A DNA stretch of 45,863 bases from Virgibacillus sp. AGTR (GTDB taxonomy: Bacteria > Bacillota > Bacilli > Bacillales > Amphibacillaceae), in NCBI RefSeq assembly GCF_016919725.2, contig NZ_JAJERH010000032.1:1-45863 (forward strand), read 5' to 3'. The stretch's first letter is position 1, and the number at the start of each line of letters is the position of its first letter. Shown one piece after another: positions 1-8,070 of the stretch. The position numbers and the translations under genes are program-made. Under the pieces are notes generated by a model that was not told the DNA's origin, searched no databases, and saw nothing but the letters and a program-made list of their open reading frames with translations.

Positions 1-60
1 TTCAAAATAACTACTTGGCTTAACGCAGTCATTGCGCTGATATTATACTTTCTTAACTTA
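1..60. repeat. Tail of a dispersed repeat (second copy at 32627-32685)
   Basis: These 60 bases match 32627-32685 with only about three differences, in the same orientation. At 32.6 kb the matching stretch is the outer tail of a larger palindromic repeat (32465-32690), so the window probably opens inside another copy of that composite. It directly abuts the unrelated ~195-bp repeat that starts at 61. Confidence 0.8.
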
Positions 61-258
61 GAACAAAAGCGCAAGCGCCCGATTAGAAATGTAGCGACTG
101 GAGCAAGTCAATCGATATAAAGGAATCTATGTGTGCTTGCGAGTCGTTGATAACTTATTGGGTGATTCGTGAAGTCGCCTCGTTTCTGGGCGCTGGGGCT
201 GAACATGACTCAACACTCCATATTTATCCATGTGGGCATATTTTATAATTTCCTAGAT
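61..258 (+). repeat. ~195-bp dispersed structured repeat, copy A
   Basis: First of three copies (others 1999-2199 and 24309-24498), all in the same orientation. It opens with GAACAAAAGCGCAAGCGCCC and closes with TTTATAATTTCCTAGA. The two ends pair: GCGCCC plus AGAAAT near the left end against GTTTCT plus GGGCGC near the right end. Small hairpins lie inside (GACT...AGTC, GCTTGCGAGT). No open reading frame is shared by the copies. The right end touches the U-tract side of the terminator of the amylase-like gene. It looks like a non-autonomous mobile or RNA-structured element; similar GCGCAAGCGCC/GGCGCTGGAGC repeats are common in Bacillaceae, to my recollection. Confidence 0.8.
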
Positions 259-263
259 AATTA

Positions 264-299
264 AAAAGCTTGTAGAGAAAAATCACCCTACAAGCTTTT
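264..299 (-). terminator. Intrinsic terminator of the amylase-like gene
   Basis: Perfect 12-bp inverted repeat AAAAGCTTGTAG / CTACAAGCTTTT with a 12-nt loop. On the minus strand it is followed by a T-rich run, 30 bp past the stop codon of the GH13-like gene. Confidence 0.85.
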
Positions 300-328
300 A
301 CGAATAACCACAAAACAAATCTCACTAG

Positions 329-1816
329 TTATTTACTTTTCCTTTGTTTTTGTTTACGACTGAGGATAATTACAGCGATAATAAATAATAAAAATACGCC
401 AATAATAAACCCAATAAATAACCAATTATAGCCTGTATCATTTTCTACAGCGAACACTTCTGCTGTCTCTCTGGCTAAACCAATTTTGTATTCTCCCTTA
501 TCATTTTCCCGAACAGTATTATCACCAAGATATCCACGTAGCTGTTTTCCTGACTCTAAATCACTTATTGAAACCGCCCTAGAGTGTTCATCATTATTTA
601 TTGCAATATACATCGTCTCATCTTGATAGCTCCGTTTAAATACACTCATTGCTCCATCAGAGCCAACCATTTCGAAATCGCCATGCGTTAGAACAGGAAA
701 TTTATTACGTAACGATGAGATACGGTTATGAAATTCAGTCAAGTCTGGATCACCGCTATTAAATTTCACCATTTGCTGTGCTTCAGCTAAGCCTGACCCA
801 TACATTGGCAATTCGGATCCTTGATACAATACTGGTACACCAGGAATCGTATACATATAAGTTAATGCTAGTGACCATGTCGTAAGAGCGTTTCTTCCGT
901 TCTCTGCTAAAGTCTGCGTGAACCGCTCCGTTGATTTATTATCTACAAATATCATAGACGCTTGATCAGTTTGTTGCCAAGCTCCATATATGTCAGAAAC
1001 CGGCTTTCCTGCTTCGGCGAATACCTCTGTCATTCTATTATATAACGAGTAATTTTCGATAGCATCCAATAATTTATTTTCTTTTAAATGTGTTATATCT
1101 GTTTCAGGGTCGAGAATATCTGCTAGGATATAGAAATCATCGTCCTTTGCTTTAATATTCTTAGAAAGTGTATTCAGGAATTCTGAAGATGCTTGATCAG
1201 CCGCATGTAGCTTATAACCATCAATATCGGTTTCATCCATCCAATAATTAGCCACATTCAATAAGTAAGCTTGCACTTCTGGGTTGTTCTGATTAAGTTT
1301 TACTGTATTTTTAGACCAATTGGTTTGTGGCTTTTTATTCTCGATTACCCAATCCTTCTTTGCTGTATCCTGTGCAATGGGATGACTATCTGCAATATAA
1401 TTGGTAACAAGCTCCATAACTACTTTTATGTTTCGTTTATGTGCCTCTTTAATTAGTGTATGTAGATCATCCATCGTACCAAATTGTTCCTCAACAGAAT
1501 AAAAATCCTCAATCCAGTAACCATGATATCCGTCCGGTGCATTCGCCATAATGGGTGATAGCACCAGTGTTGTATAGCCTAATTCTTCAAAGAAATCGAG
1601 TTTGTCTATAATCCCCTTTAGGTCTCCTCCATGATATGCCATTGGATCATCTAAACGGACTTGTTTATCTCGTTCATGGTCCAGATTATTATAGCGATCC
1701 ACGGTGATACTGTATAAAATCTCTTCGTTTATATTTGCACTTTCTGCTTGTATATCATTTGGCATCGCTACAAGAATAGCAAGGATAGCAAAAAAAATAC
1801 TTAGGATACGTTTCAT
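329..1816 (-). CDS. GH13 (alpha-amylase fold) protein, membrane-anchored, predicted catalytically inactive
   Basis: A 495-residue protein with an N-terminal signal peptide (about 1-24, cleavage near IQA), a GH13 TIM-barrel and all-beta C-domain (about 30-455), and a C-terminal transmembrane helix (about 463-485) followed by a basic tail. The barrel would therefore sit outside the cell on a membrane tether. GH13 landmarks are clear (YHGYWIEDFY, PGVPVLYQGSE), yet the four invariant catalytic-site residues are all changed. Region II reads GYKLHAADQ at 200-208, so Arg became Lys and the Asp nucleophile became His204. Region III has Asp233 in place of the acid/base Glu. Region IV reads FVDNKSTERF, so His-Asp became Lys294-Ser295. 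It is best called a pseudo-amylase; ligand binding or a scaffold role is inference. The start has GGAGG 7 nt upstream. It is monocistronic. Confidence 0.9.
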   Translation of the reverse strand: MKRILSIFFAILAILVAMPNDIQAESANINEEILYSITVDRYNNLDHERDKQVRLDDPMAYHGGDLKGIIDKLDFFEELGYTTLVLSPIMANAPDGYHGYWIEDFYSVEEQFGTMDDLHTLIKEAHKRNIKVVMELVTNYIADSHPIAQDTAKKDWVIENKKPQTNWSKNTVKLNQNNPEVQAYLLNVANYWMDETDIDGYKLHAADQASSEFLNTLSKNIKAKDDDFYILADILDPETDITHLKENKLLDAIENYSLYNRMTEVFAEAGKPVSDIYGAWQQTDQASMIFVDNKSTERFTQTLAENGRNALTTWSLALTYMYTIPGVPVLYQGSELPMYGSGLAEAQQMVKFNSGDPDLTEFHNRISSLRNKFPVLTHGDFEMVGSDGAMSVFKRSYQDETMYIAINNDEHSRAVSISDLESGKQLRGYLGDNTVRENDKGEYKIGLARETAEVFAVENDTGYNWLFIGFIIGVFLLFIIAVIILSRKQKQRKSK

Positions 1817-1849
1817 ATAATTCCTCCATCTAGTAAAAGTACTCTTGTT

Positions 1850-1879
1850 CTATTATTGAGCTTTTATCGGAATAGTCAA
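1850..1879 (-). promoter_or_regulatory. Sigma-A-type promoter of the amylase-like gene
   Basis: On the minus strand TTGACT is followed after 18 bp by TAATAG (or after 17 bp by ATAATA), about 35 bp upstream of the start codon. No catabolite-response element was recognised beside it. Confidence 0.5.
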
Positions 1880-1998
1880 TATTAATCCTTACATTGTAAG
1901 AAATCATTCAAATTTTTAACCCTTGCCTCCATAGTCAGCTATAATGATAGCATAATAACCTGTTGTCGAGCTATGATAACCAACACGTTGTCAAAACA

Positions 1999-2199
1999 GA
2001 ACAAAAGCGCAAGAGCCCGATTAGAAACGTAACGACTGAAGCGAGTCAACGGAGATAAAGGAATCACGGTGAGCTTGCGAGCCGATGATGACTTAGATTA
2101 GGGCGATTCGTGAAGACGCATCGTTTCTGGGCGTTGGAGCTGGACGTGACTTAATACGTATATTTATCCATAGGCTCAAATTTTGTAATTTCCTAGGCT
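1999..2199 (+). repeat. ~195-bp dispersed structured repeat, copy B
   Basis: Second copy of the repeat at 61-258, same orientation, running from GAACAAAAGCGC to TTTCCTAGGCTA. The outer stem is slightly weaker here (GCCC/GGGC core with one mismatch outside it). It again ends right against the U-tract side of a terminator, this time that of yisL. The stretch 1880-1998 upstream holds no gene I can support. Confidence 0.8.
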
Positions 2200-2203
2200 A
2201 TAA

Positions 2204-2236
2204 AAAAAGATTGCCCCAAACATAAGGACAATCTTT
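2204..2236 (-). terminator. Intrinsic terminator of yisL
   Basis: Inverted repeat AAAGATTG / CAATCTTT with a G/C-rich inner part, followed on the minus strand by a run of seven T. It begins 6 bp after the yisL stop codon. Confidence 0.85.
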
Positions 2237-2242
2237 CTATAC

Positions 2243-2602
2243 TTATACAGACATAGGGAGTCTAAAGAATCCCAATGCAAGTACAATAATAACGGCAATC
2301 ACAAATTGGATCCACAAACCTTTAAGTGGCTTCTGCTTTCTTAACTTCACAAGCATCATTTCCATCACAGCAATAATCCAAACTCCAGCAAGTCCCTTAA
2401 TGATTGCTTCAGGTAGTAATGGACTGCCATTAAAATAATACGCAATTAAATCTCCACCGGTATAAAGTATAAACAAATAGTCTAATCGCAAAATCATTTG
2501 TGTAATTTTTGCAGGCTTTTCCTTACCTTGTTTTAACATCATGTAAGCTAGAGCAAATAAAATAAAACCAAGCGCCCATGCAGTAATATGCATATGTGTC
2601 AT
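2243..2602 (-). CDS. yisL: YisL family membrane protein (UPF0344, DUF1516)
   Basis: A 119-residue integral membrane protein with about four hydrophobic segments (roughly 5-22, 38-58, 67-85, 97-113). It starts MTHMHITAWA, close to B. subtilis YisL (MTHLHIT...), and keeps the KITQMILRLDY stretch; length matches the family. No enzymatic residues are recognisable and the function is unknown. AGGAGGT lies about 9 nt before the start. In B. subtilis yisL lies close to gerP, as here. Confidence 0.88.
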   Translation of the reverse strand: MTHMHITAWALGFILFALAYMMLKQGKEKPAKITQMILRLDYLFILYTGGDLIAYYFNGSPLLPEAIIKGLAGVWIIAVMEMMLVKLRKQKPLKGLWIQFVIAVIIVLALGFFRLPMSV

Positions 2603-2717
2603 CTCTAAACAACCTCCTGTCCAAATTCAATGACTATCGCTATCATACCATGATCACTTTAATAAATCATATAAAAAAATCATGACAAATTTTCTGTATC
2701 TATTCAGCAAGAAAAAC

Positions 2718-2726
2718 TGTTATACT
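2718..2726 (+). promoter_or_regulatory. Extended -10 element upstream of rocD
   Basis: TGTTATACT fits the TGnTATAAT extended -10 pattern, 38 bp before the rocD start. No good -35 hexamer lies 17 bp upstream, and the TGGCAC/TTGCA sigma-L pattern known for B. subtilis roc promoters was not seen. Confidence 0.42.
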
Positions 2727-2763
2727 ATTTTTGTAGATTATTTTTAAAATTCGGAGGGATCAT

Positions 2764-3960
2764 ATGGTACAAACGAGTCAGGAAATAATTGATCAGACAC
2801 AGGAATATGGTGCGAAAAACTATCATCCTCTACCTGTTGTTATTGCAAAGGCTGAAGGAGTTTGGGTAGAAGATCCAGAAGGAAACCGCTATATGGACAT
2901 GCTGAGTGCTTATTCAGCAGTAAACCAAGGACATCGTCACCCCAAAATTATTGAAGCCTTAAAAAAACAAGCTGATGCTGTAACATTAACCTCAAGAGCT
3001 TTCCACAATGATCAGCTTGGACCTTGGTACGAAAAAATATGTAAACTAACTAATAAAGAAATGGCCCTGCCAATGAATACAGGGGCTGAAGCTGTTGAAA
3101 CAGCGATCAAAGCAGCTAGAAGATGGGCTTATGATGTAAAAGGTGTTGCAGAAGATAAAGCAGAAATCATTGCTTGTGAAGGAAATTTTCATGGAAGAAC
3201 AATGACTGCTGTATCCCTTTCTTCAGAAGCTGAATACAAACGTGGATTTGGACCAATGCTGCCAGGAATTAAAATCATTCCTTATGGTGACATTGATGCA
3301 TTAAAAAATGCTATTACAGAGAACACAGCGGGCTTTTTATTTGAACCGATTCAAGGTGAAGCTGGAATTGTAATGCCTCCAGAAGGATTCTTAAAGGAAG
3401 CTTATGCTATATGTAAGGAAAATAAGGTTTTGTATATCGCTGATGAAATACAAGCCGGACTTGCACGTAGTGGAAAAATGTTCGCTTGTGATTGGGAAGA
3501 TGTAACTCCAGATGTTCTAATTCTCGGAAAAGCCTTAGGAGGAGGCGTATTTCCAATCTCCTGTGTCGTCGCTAATAAAGATATCTTGGGTGTATTTAAC
3601 CCTGGATCACACGGTTCAACCTTTGGTGGAAATCCACTAGCTTGTGCAGTTTCCACAGCATCTTTAGAAGTACTAGAGGAAGAAAATTTGGCAGAACGCT
3701 CGTTAGAGCTTGGGAGCTATATGATGGCTGAACTCAATACAATTGATAATCCCAAAATAAAAGAAGTACGTGGTAAAGGTCTATTTATTGGTATGGAGTT
3801 AACAGAGGCCGCTCGCCCGTATTGTGAAGCGTTAAAAGAAAAGGGATTACTATGTAAAGAAACTCATGACAATGTAATACGCTTTGCTCCTCCACTTATT
3901 ATTGATAAAACAGATCTCGATTGGGCTATTAGTCATATCCGTGAAGTGTTTAACGGTTAA
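2764..3960 (+). CDS. rocD: Ornithine aminotransferase
   Basis: A 398-residue class-III PLP aminotransferase. It moves the delta-amino group of ornithine to 2-oxoglutarate, giving glutamate 5-semialdehyde and glutamate, and links arginine breakdown with proline synthesis; it is cytosolic. Visible landmarks: [11 protein letters not shown] around 104-114 (phosphate and substrate binding), NFHGRT at 141-146, the cofactor-ring Asp227 in IADEIQAG, and the Schiff-base Lys256 in ILGKALGGG. Length equals that of Bacillus RocD (about 400). GGAGGG lies 7 nt before the ATG. It is monocistronic, with its own terminator. No other roc genes are in the window. Confidence 0.95.
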   Translation: MVQTSQEIIDQTQEYGAKNYHPLPVVIAKAEGVWVEDPEGNRYMDMLSAYSAVNQGHRHPKIIEALKKQADAVTLTSRAFHNDQLGPWYEKICKLTNKEMALPMNTGAEAVETAIKAARRWAYDVKGVAEDKAEIIACEGNFHGRTMTAVSLSSEAEYKRGFGPMLPGIKIIPYGDIDALKNAITENTAGFLFEPIQGEAGIVMPPEGFLKEAYAICKENKVLYIADEIQAGLARSGKMFACDWEDVTPDVLILGKALGGGVFPISCVVANKDILGVFNPGSHGSTFGGNPLACAVSTASLEVLEEENLAERSLELGSYMMAELNTIDNPKIKEVRGKGLFIGMELTEAARPYCEALKEKGLLCKETHDNVIRFAPPLIIDKTDLDWAISHIREVFNG

Positions 3961-3985
3961 GTACGAATTTTTATAATGTATACAG

Positions 3986-4030
3986 AAAGGCTGTCCCATA
4001 AGTCAAGCTAGACTTGTGAACAGCCTTTTT
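3986..4030 (+). terminator. Intrinsic terminator of rocD
   Basis: Long stem AAAGGCTGT / ACAGCCTTTTT with an inner AAGTC/GACTT stem, ending in five T, 25 bp after the rocD stop. Confidence 0.88.
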
Positions 4031-4178
4031 AATAGCTTTATTGCAGACTGCAGCAGTAATTCACAGCCACAGATGAAATAAATTACGTTTCTCACAATTC
4101 GTACAGATAGAAAGTAGTTTCAGTCAAATCCATGATAGTTATGGAGATGTCTTCTTGAGTCATGAAAATGGAAAACGT

Positions 4179-4207
4179 AGAAAGTTTGCTGACTGCCCTA
4201 ACTTTCT
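4179..4207 (-). terminator. Probable terminator of the DUF418-GNAT operon
   Basis: Perfect AGAAAGTT / AACTTTCT inverted repeat, 12 bp past the acetyltransferase stop on the minus strand. The following T content is modest (ACGTTTTCC). The stretch 4031-4178 between this and the rocD terminator holds nothing I recognise. Confidence 0.55.
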
Positions 4208-4218
4208 GTAGTTTATCA

Positions 4219-4779
4219 TTAACCTGCATCAAATTCATGATTTAAAATGGAATATAATTTTAAATCATAATGTATTCCGTTTACTTGCATGGCCATTCTC
4301 ATTATTCCTTCAAAGGTCATTCCTACCTTTTCCATTACTCTTTCAGACGCAAGATTTTCTCGAAAACATCTTGCTTGGATACGTACTAAATTCATCTCTG
4401 TAAATCCATATGCTATCACTCTCATTGCAGCTTCTGTCATCATTCCTCTTCCCCAATAGTCTCTAGAAATGATATACGCTATTTCTGCCGTACGATGTTT
4501 TTTCTTCCATGATACAAAATTAATCGTTCCTATTAAATGATGTGTTTGTTTATCTTGAATTCCCCAGAAGACATAATTATTTCCTTTGTACTGATTTAAT
4601 ATTAGATTAAGAAATATATGGGTATCGGCCATCGATTGATGGGCATCCCAATTCACATATTTAGCTACTTCTTTATCGGAGCAATAAGCAAACATATCCG
4701 CAGCATCATCGATGGTAACCCTTCGTAATCGCATTCGCTCTGTTTCAAGTGTTGGAAAGTTATCTTTTGGAACTCGCAT
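4219..4779 (-). CDS. GNAT N-acetyltransferase (RimJ/RimL type)
   Basis: About 186 residues, from MRVPKDNFPTLETERMRLR. It has the layout of the RimJ/RimL branch: an N-terminal LETERMRLRRV strand, the acetyl-CoA pyrophosphate loop RDYWGRGMMTEAA (the Q/RxxGxG/A region), and the C-terminal ARCFRENLASERVMEKVGMTFEG motif typical of the branch. Such enzymes acetylate protein N-termini or small amines; the substrate cannot be told. I start at 4779 because GGGGGAG lies 7 nt upstream; an ATG six codons earlier has no suitable ribosome binding site. It is the second gene of an operon, 14 bp after the DUF418 gene. Confidence 0.85.
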   Translation of the reverse strand: MRVPKDNFPTLETERMRLRRVTIDDAADMFAYCSDKEVAKYVNWDAHQSMADTHIFLNLILNQYKGNNYVFWGIQDKQTHHLIGTINFVSWKKKHRTAEIAYIISRDYWGRGMMTEAAMRVIAYGFTEMNLVRIQARCFRENLASERVMEKVGMTFEGIMRMAMQVNGIHYDLKLYSILNHEFDAG

Positions 4780-4793
4780 CACTTCTCCCCCAT

Positions 4794-5978
4794 TCACCCT
4801 TGATTTTTCCTACGAAGATACTGTTTCTGATTATAGGTCAAGCTACGCCATATCCATTCTAATGGACCAAACCGAAAATGAATAAACCACCATTTACTAT
4901 ATATGATCTGTAAGAAATAAATGACAATAACCATAAGTACTCCAATTAATGGTGATATAGCTCCATATAGACCAAATCCAACCCCATAAAATAAGACAAA
5001 ACATATGACAGATTGTGTAATATAATTGGTTAATGCCATTCTGCCTACATAAACTAATGGTTGGAGTATTGCAGCGCCCACCTTGGTTTGAGCTAACAGT
5101 GTAATCGATGTTAAATAAAATAGTGCTGAAAATGAGCCACCTATATTATCTTGAATCATCGAAAACCATGTCGGATTCCCAAACAAATAGGGAGCTAGCT
5201 TTAAGAGAATGAAGAGAATCAAGGAACTAAACCAAAGCCTTTTAATAATAGAATGATATTGCTTCGGTTTATGTAGCCAGCGTTTCCGTGCAATGTACAT
5301 TCCAAATAGAAATAAAGGTAAAATGGTTGCAATCATTATGAAAAAAACAATTCCTCCATTACCATACATCCAATCTTGAAAGTTTTGATACCAAATGGCT
5401 TGAATAGTGGTACTTTGATAATTTTCAAGCGCTTGATTTATCATTACATCGTCATATTCATTAAGAAAATGCCTCGCATTATACAAAAATAGTGTTAACA
5501 TACTAACACTTCCAACTAACAGAGTAACTCCCCAGCCAAGTAGCGTCCGATCTTTCACATCCAAGAATAAAAGTAAAAACAACCCAATTATTCCATACGA
5601 CAATAAAATATCACCATGCCATATTAAAAACGCATGAATTATTCCAAATCCAATTAAAACCATGAGCCTGCGAATTAGAATCGGATAAAAGGCAATTCCT
5701 TTTACAAATAGCCCTTCCTTCATTAACTGAATGCCAAAGCCAAACAAAATTGAAAATAATGAATAGAAGCTTGCTTGAAAAAATATGTCGATAATACCTT
5801 GAACCGTATGATCCAAACTAGATGGCCACGCTACCCCTTCTCCTCCATACAAAAAATAAGGTGCACTGAAGGCGCCAATATTCACAATAAATATACCAAA
5901 AATAGCGAAGCCTCTAGCTGCATCAATCCAAACCAACCGATCTTTTTCACGAGTCGGTGTTGCCTTTATATCCATCAT
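4794..5978 (-). CDS. DUF418 family membrane protein (YeiB-like)
   Basis: About 394 residues with roughly ten hydrophobic helices. The N-terminal WIDAARGFAIFGIFIVN signature and the C-terminal GRMALTNYITQS...PLEWIWRSLTY segment mark the DUF418/YeiB group, placed in an acyltransferase-like membrane superfamily with no proven general function. Start chosen at 5978 (MMDIKATP...), behind AAAGGGAG; an in-frame ATG 17 codons upstream lacks a ribosome binding site. First gene of a two-gene operon with the acetyltransferase, divergent from gerPA. Confidence 0.82.
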   Translation of the reverse strand: MMDIKATPTREKDRLVWIDAARGFAIFGIFIVNIGAFSAPYFLYGGEGVAWPSSLDHTVQGIIDIFFQASFYSLFSILFGFGIQLMKEGLFVKGIAFYPILIRRLMVLIGFGIIHAFLIWHGDILLSYGIIGLFLLLFLDVKDRTLLGWGVTLLVGSVSMLTLFLYNARHFLNEYDDVMINQALENYQSTTIQAIWYQNFQDWMYGNGGIVFFIMIATILPLFLFGMYIARKRWLHKPKQYHSIIKRLWFSSLILFILLKLAPYLFGNPTWFSMIQDNIGGSFSALFYLTSITLLAQTKVGAAILQPLVYVGRMALTNYITQSVICFVLFYGVGFGLYGAISPLIGVLMVIVIYFLQIIYSKWWFIHFRFGPLEWIWRSLTYNQKQYLRRKNQG

Positions 5979-6047
5979 ATACTCCCTTTCTGCTTCGTAC
6001 CTCATATTATTCGATAAAAAACAAAACAATCCTGCTAAAGATCCTCA

Positions 6048-6073
6048 ACAAAATAGAAGATTTTCATAAGCTA
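6048..6073 (+). promoter_or_regulatory. Possible sigma-K promoter of the gerP operon
   Basis: CATAAGCTA at 6065-6073 matches the sigma-K -10 pattern CATAnnnTA exactly, with an AC pair 15 bp upstream at 6048-6049. The gerP operon of B. subtilis and B. cereus is transcribed in the mother cell by sigma-K. The predicted start falls almost on the gerPA ribosome binding site (AAGGAGG), leaving a very short leader, which is the main doubt. Confidence 0.4.
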
Positions 6074-6093
6074 ACAGTAAAGGAGGAGTCCAA

Positions 6094-6315
6094 ATGCCAG
6101 CAAAAGTCGGAGCAGTCAAAGTAATTAATATATCTTCCTCCAGTATTTTTAATATTGGCGATGTGTATTCCATATCCCCAGACAGTACTGCCAAAACCTA
6201 TGCTGGTGGAGGGTCTTTCAATACTGGAAGAGGTATTCGTGTAAACTTGGGGAATTCTAAAACCTATGTTTTTGATCCCGACAATTTTGATCAACCTATA
6301 ATCTCGGAGGAATAA
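6094..6315 (+). CDS. gerPA: Spore germination protein GerPA
   Basis: A 73-residue protein, first of six genes in the gerP operon. GerP proteins are made late in sporulation in the mother cell and are needed for small-molecule germinants to pass the coat. It has the GerPA/GerPF fold pattern: MPAKVGAVKV, GDVYSISP, AKTYAGGGSFNTG and a C-terminal DPDNFDQ. It is a paralogue of the last gene, gerPF (7801-8019). AAGGAGG lies 7 nt before the ATG, and gerPB follows 2 bp after the stop. Confidence 0.9.
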   Translation: MPAKVGAVKVINISSSSIFNIGDVYSISPDSTAKTYAGGGSFNTGRGIRVNLGNSKTYVFDPDNFDQPIISEE

Positions 6316-6317
6316 AG

Positions 6318-6518
6318 ATGAATATCACTGTCCATCAATCCATTAGTATTTATATGATAAAAGTCGGTGCTATTACCAATTCTTCTGTATTGCAAATTGG
6401 AAGCACTGGCAGTCTACAAGCCCAATCCGATATATACAATACAGGCGGATTTACAGAAGCTGTTGAGGAGGCAGAAGCAATTAGTGAGACTACTCCTCTT
6501 GTACCTTTAGCCCCTTAA
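6318..6518 (+). CDS. gerPB: Spore germination protein GerPB
   Basis: 66 residues. The MNITVHQSISIYMIKVGAIT start, the SSVLQIGSTGSLQ core and a C-terminal PLVPLAP fit GerPB. The S-S-V-x-x-I-G core is shared with GerPD and GerPE in this operon. Its ribosome binding site (CGGAGG) lies inside the end of gerPA, which suggests translational coupling. A 75-bp gap with no feature separates it from gerPC. Confidence 0.88.
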   Translation: MNITVHQSISIYMIKVGAITNSSVLQIGSTGSLQAQSDIYNTGGFTEAVEEAEAISETTPLVPLAP

Positions 6519-6593
6519 TTCGCACATTTTTGTAGGTAATGCATAAACTAAGCATAGGCATTCGTCTACACTGTGCAAGGGGGGTTTATTTTC

Positions 6594-7181
6594 ATGAACA
6601 ATAATGATTGGTCAAAATATATTTATGATTTACATGAACATATGAAGCAGCAGGAGAATCTAATCCAAACATTAATGTCGAGAGTAAACCAATTGGAGGA
6701 TAGTTTGCAAGCTGCTAAATCTAATAAGATTGAAAAGGTGGAATATCACTTCGACCAACTGAAGATTGAGCATTTAGACGGTACGCTTCATATCGGTTTA
6801 TCCCCACAGGACTTAGCAAACCTTGAAGATACGGGTTTCCCAAACCAGCCTGACATACCAAATTATCAGCCACCACTTAAACAAACCTTACAATCAGAAT
6901 TAGGAAATTATCTCCATGAAACCGGTCCCTCTATTATTCGTCAGCTCGCAAGAGAGCACAGTGTAAATTTAAACGATGGATATCCCTCCGTTCTTATACA
7001 AGATATAGAAAAACAGTTGCCTGGACGGATTGCCTTTCATGAAAATGAGGCAACACAAAATGGTAACCTTAAATCAAGAGAGGAATTGCATGCTTATATA
7101 TCAGATAACATTAAAAGTGAAATTCAAAAATCGCTAGCTCATTTTATGCATACCAAAAAGAATAAAGGAGAATCATCATGA
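6594..7181 (+). CDS. gerPC: Spore germination protein GerPC
   Basis: 195 residues, the largest GerP protein. It has an N-terminal coiled-coil (about 10-45, with LIQTLMSRVNQLEDSLQ) and the conserved VEYHFDQLKIEHLDGTLHIG block, followed by LSPQDL. The start at 6594 follows AAGGGGGG by about 10 nt; a GTG seven codons earlier precedes that site and is rejected. The stop overlaps the gerPD start in ATGA. Confidence 0.92.
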   Translation: MNNNDWSKYIYDLHEHMKQQENLIQTLMSRVNQLEDSLQAAKSNKIEKVEYHFDQLKIEHLDGTLHIGLSPQDLANLEDTGFPNQPDIPNYQPPLKQTLQSELGNYLHETGPSIIRQLAREHSVNLNDGYPSVLIQDIEKQLPGRIAFHENEATQNGNLKSREELHAYISDNIKSEIQKSLAHFMHTKKNKGESS

Positions 7182-7351
7182 ACATGGAAGTCCATAACTG
7201 GGGACTAAATGTTGAAAATGTTAATGTAGATAACGTATCTGCCTCATCCGTTTTTTTGATTGGGGACAACGATGAGATATGTCTTTCATCTTTTTTTGAT
7301 ACACCACCAGAGGCCTTTACTTTTGGAAATATTGTACCATTAGCCCCATAA
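7178..7351 (+). CDS. gerPD: Spore germination protein GerPD (57 aa)
   Basis: A short gene: 57 residues starting MNMEVHNWGL, with SSVFLIGDNDEICLSSFFD, then TPPEAF and a C-terminal NIVPLAP. This matches GerPD (SSSVFHIGD..., SSIFDTPPE..., ending PLAP) and fills the gap between gerPC and gerPE. The ATG overlaps the gerPC stop (ATGA), and AAAGGAG lies about 8 nt upstream. Confidence 0.9.
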   Translation: MNMEVHNWGLNVENVNVDNVSASSVFLIGDNDEICLSSFFDTPPEAFTFGNIVPLAP

Positions 7352-7365
7352 GGAGAGAATAACTC

Positions 7366-7734
7366 GTGCAAAAACGAATCGCTCATGTATCCGATATGTT
7401 TACCAATTCTGTTTCCTTTAGTGGCGTTGTTTCAATTGGAGACACATTCAATGCCAATTTAAATTCCAAAGGGATTGCGGTACAAAAAGAGGGAGATTAC
7501 TTCACAAAAGCAGATGAGGAATACTTTGAGGATTATCCGATTTTCACCAGAAAAGCAAACTGGCTGAAAGATGGGAAAACCGTAAATAAATCTACTTTTC
7601 ATCACGACTGTTCTATTAATGTCCACCATGTTTCTTTAATTGGAGTTAGTAGTTCCTCCTTAATGCAAATCGGGAGCGTGGAAAATATAGCTGCAGATGC
7701 ACGATTAAAGCATTTCCGAAAGCTCCAAGATTAA
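7366..7734 (+). CDS. gerPE: Spore germination protein GerPE
   Basis: 122 residues from a GTG start behind AAGGAGAG. It begins VQKRIAHVSDMFTNSVSFSGVV and carries two repeats of the hydrophobic S-S-x-x-x-I-G module (VVSIGDTF near 20 and SSSLMQIGS near 104), as expected for GerPE. Fifth gene of the operon; 66 bp separate it from gerPF. Confidence 0.88.
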   Translation: MQKRIAHVSDMFTNSVSFSGVVSIGDTFNANLNSKGIAVQKEGDYFTKADEEYFEDYPIFTRKANWLKDGKTVNKSTFHHDCSINVHHVSLIGVSSSSLMQIGSVENIAADARLKHFRKLQD

Positions 7735-7800
7735 ATAAGACACCAATCCTTGTTCCATCTCATAGACTGTTTTAAGAATACTATGATAGAAGGTGTTAGC

Positions 7801-8019
7801 ATGCCCGCTATTGTTGGACCAGTAAAAATAATTAGTGTTGGCGGAGGTGTGGTTAACTTTGGTGATTCCTTTTATTTATCTCCAAAGGATACTGCAAAAA
7901 CTAACGCTGGTTCTGGCTCACTTAATACAGGTGACTTCATCTGTACGAATAACGGCGTCAGTACAACCAATCCGTTTGACCCTGATTTAAACGATCAAAA
8001 CATTACGGCAAACGCATAA
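7801..8019 (+). CDS. gerPF: Spore germination protein GerPF
   Basis: 72 residues: MPAIVGPVKIISVGGG, VNFGDSFYLSPKDTAKT, GSGSLNTGDF, NNGVSTTNPFDPDLNDQN. This is nearly the canonical GerPF sequence and is clearly related to gerPA. Start at the ATG of MPAIVG, behind AGAAGGTG; upstream in-frame codons from a TTG are not conserved. Last gene of the operon, followed by a terminator and convergent with addA. Confidence 0.92.
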   Translation: MPAIVGPVKIISVGGGVVNFGDSFYLSPKDTAKTNAGSGSLNTGDFICTNNGVSTTNPFDPDLNDQNITANA

Positions 8020-8030
8020 ACATTATGAAA

Positions 8031-8070
8031 TAAGCTTGTGGAATCCTTAGTGGTTCTACAAGCTTATTAT
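8031..8070 (+). terminator. Terminator of the gerP operon
   Basis: TAAGCTTGT / ACAAGCTTA inverted repeat with an inner GGAaTCC-type pairing, then TTATT. Ends the gerP operon; 8071-8201 up to the addA stop shows no gene. Confidence 0.7.

Noticed and set aside
2640-2763. Sigma-L (-24/-12) promoter for rocD as in B. subtilis
   Set aside because: No TGGCAC-N5-TTGCA match in the upstream region; an extended -10 element is the better candidate.
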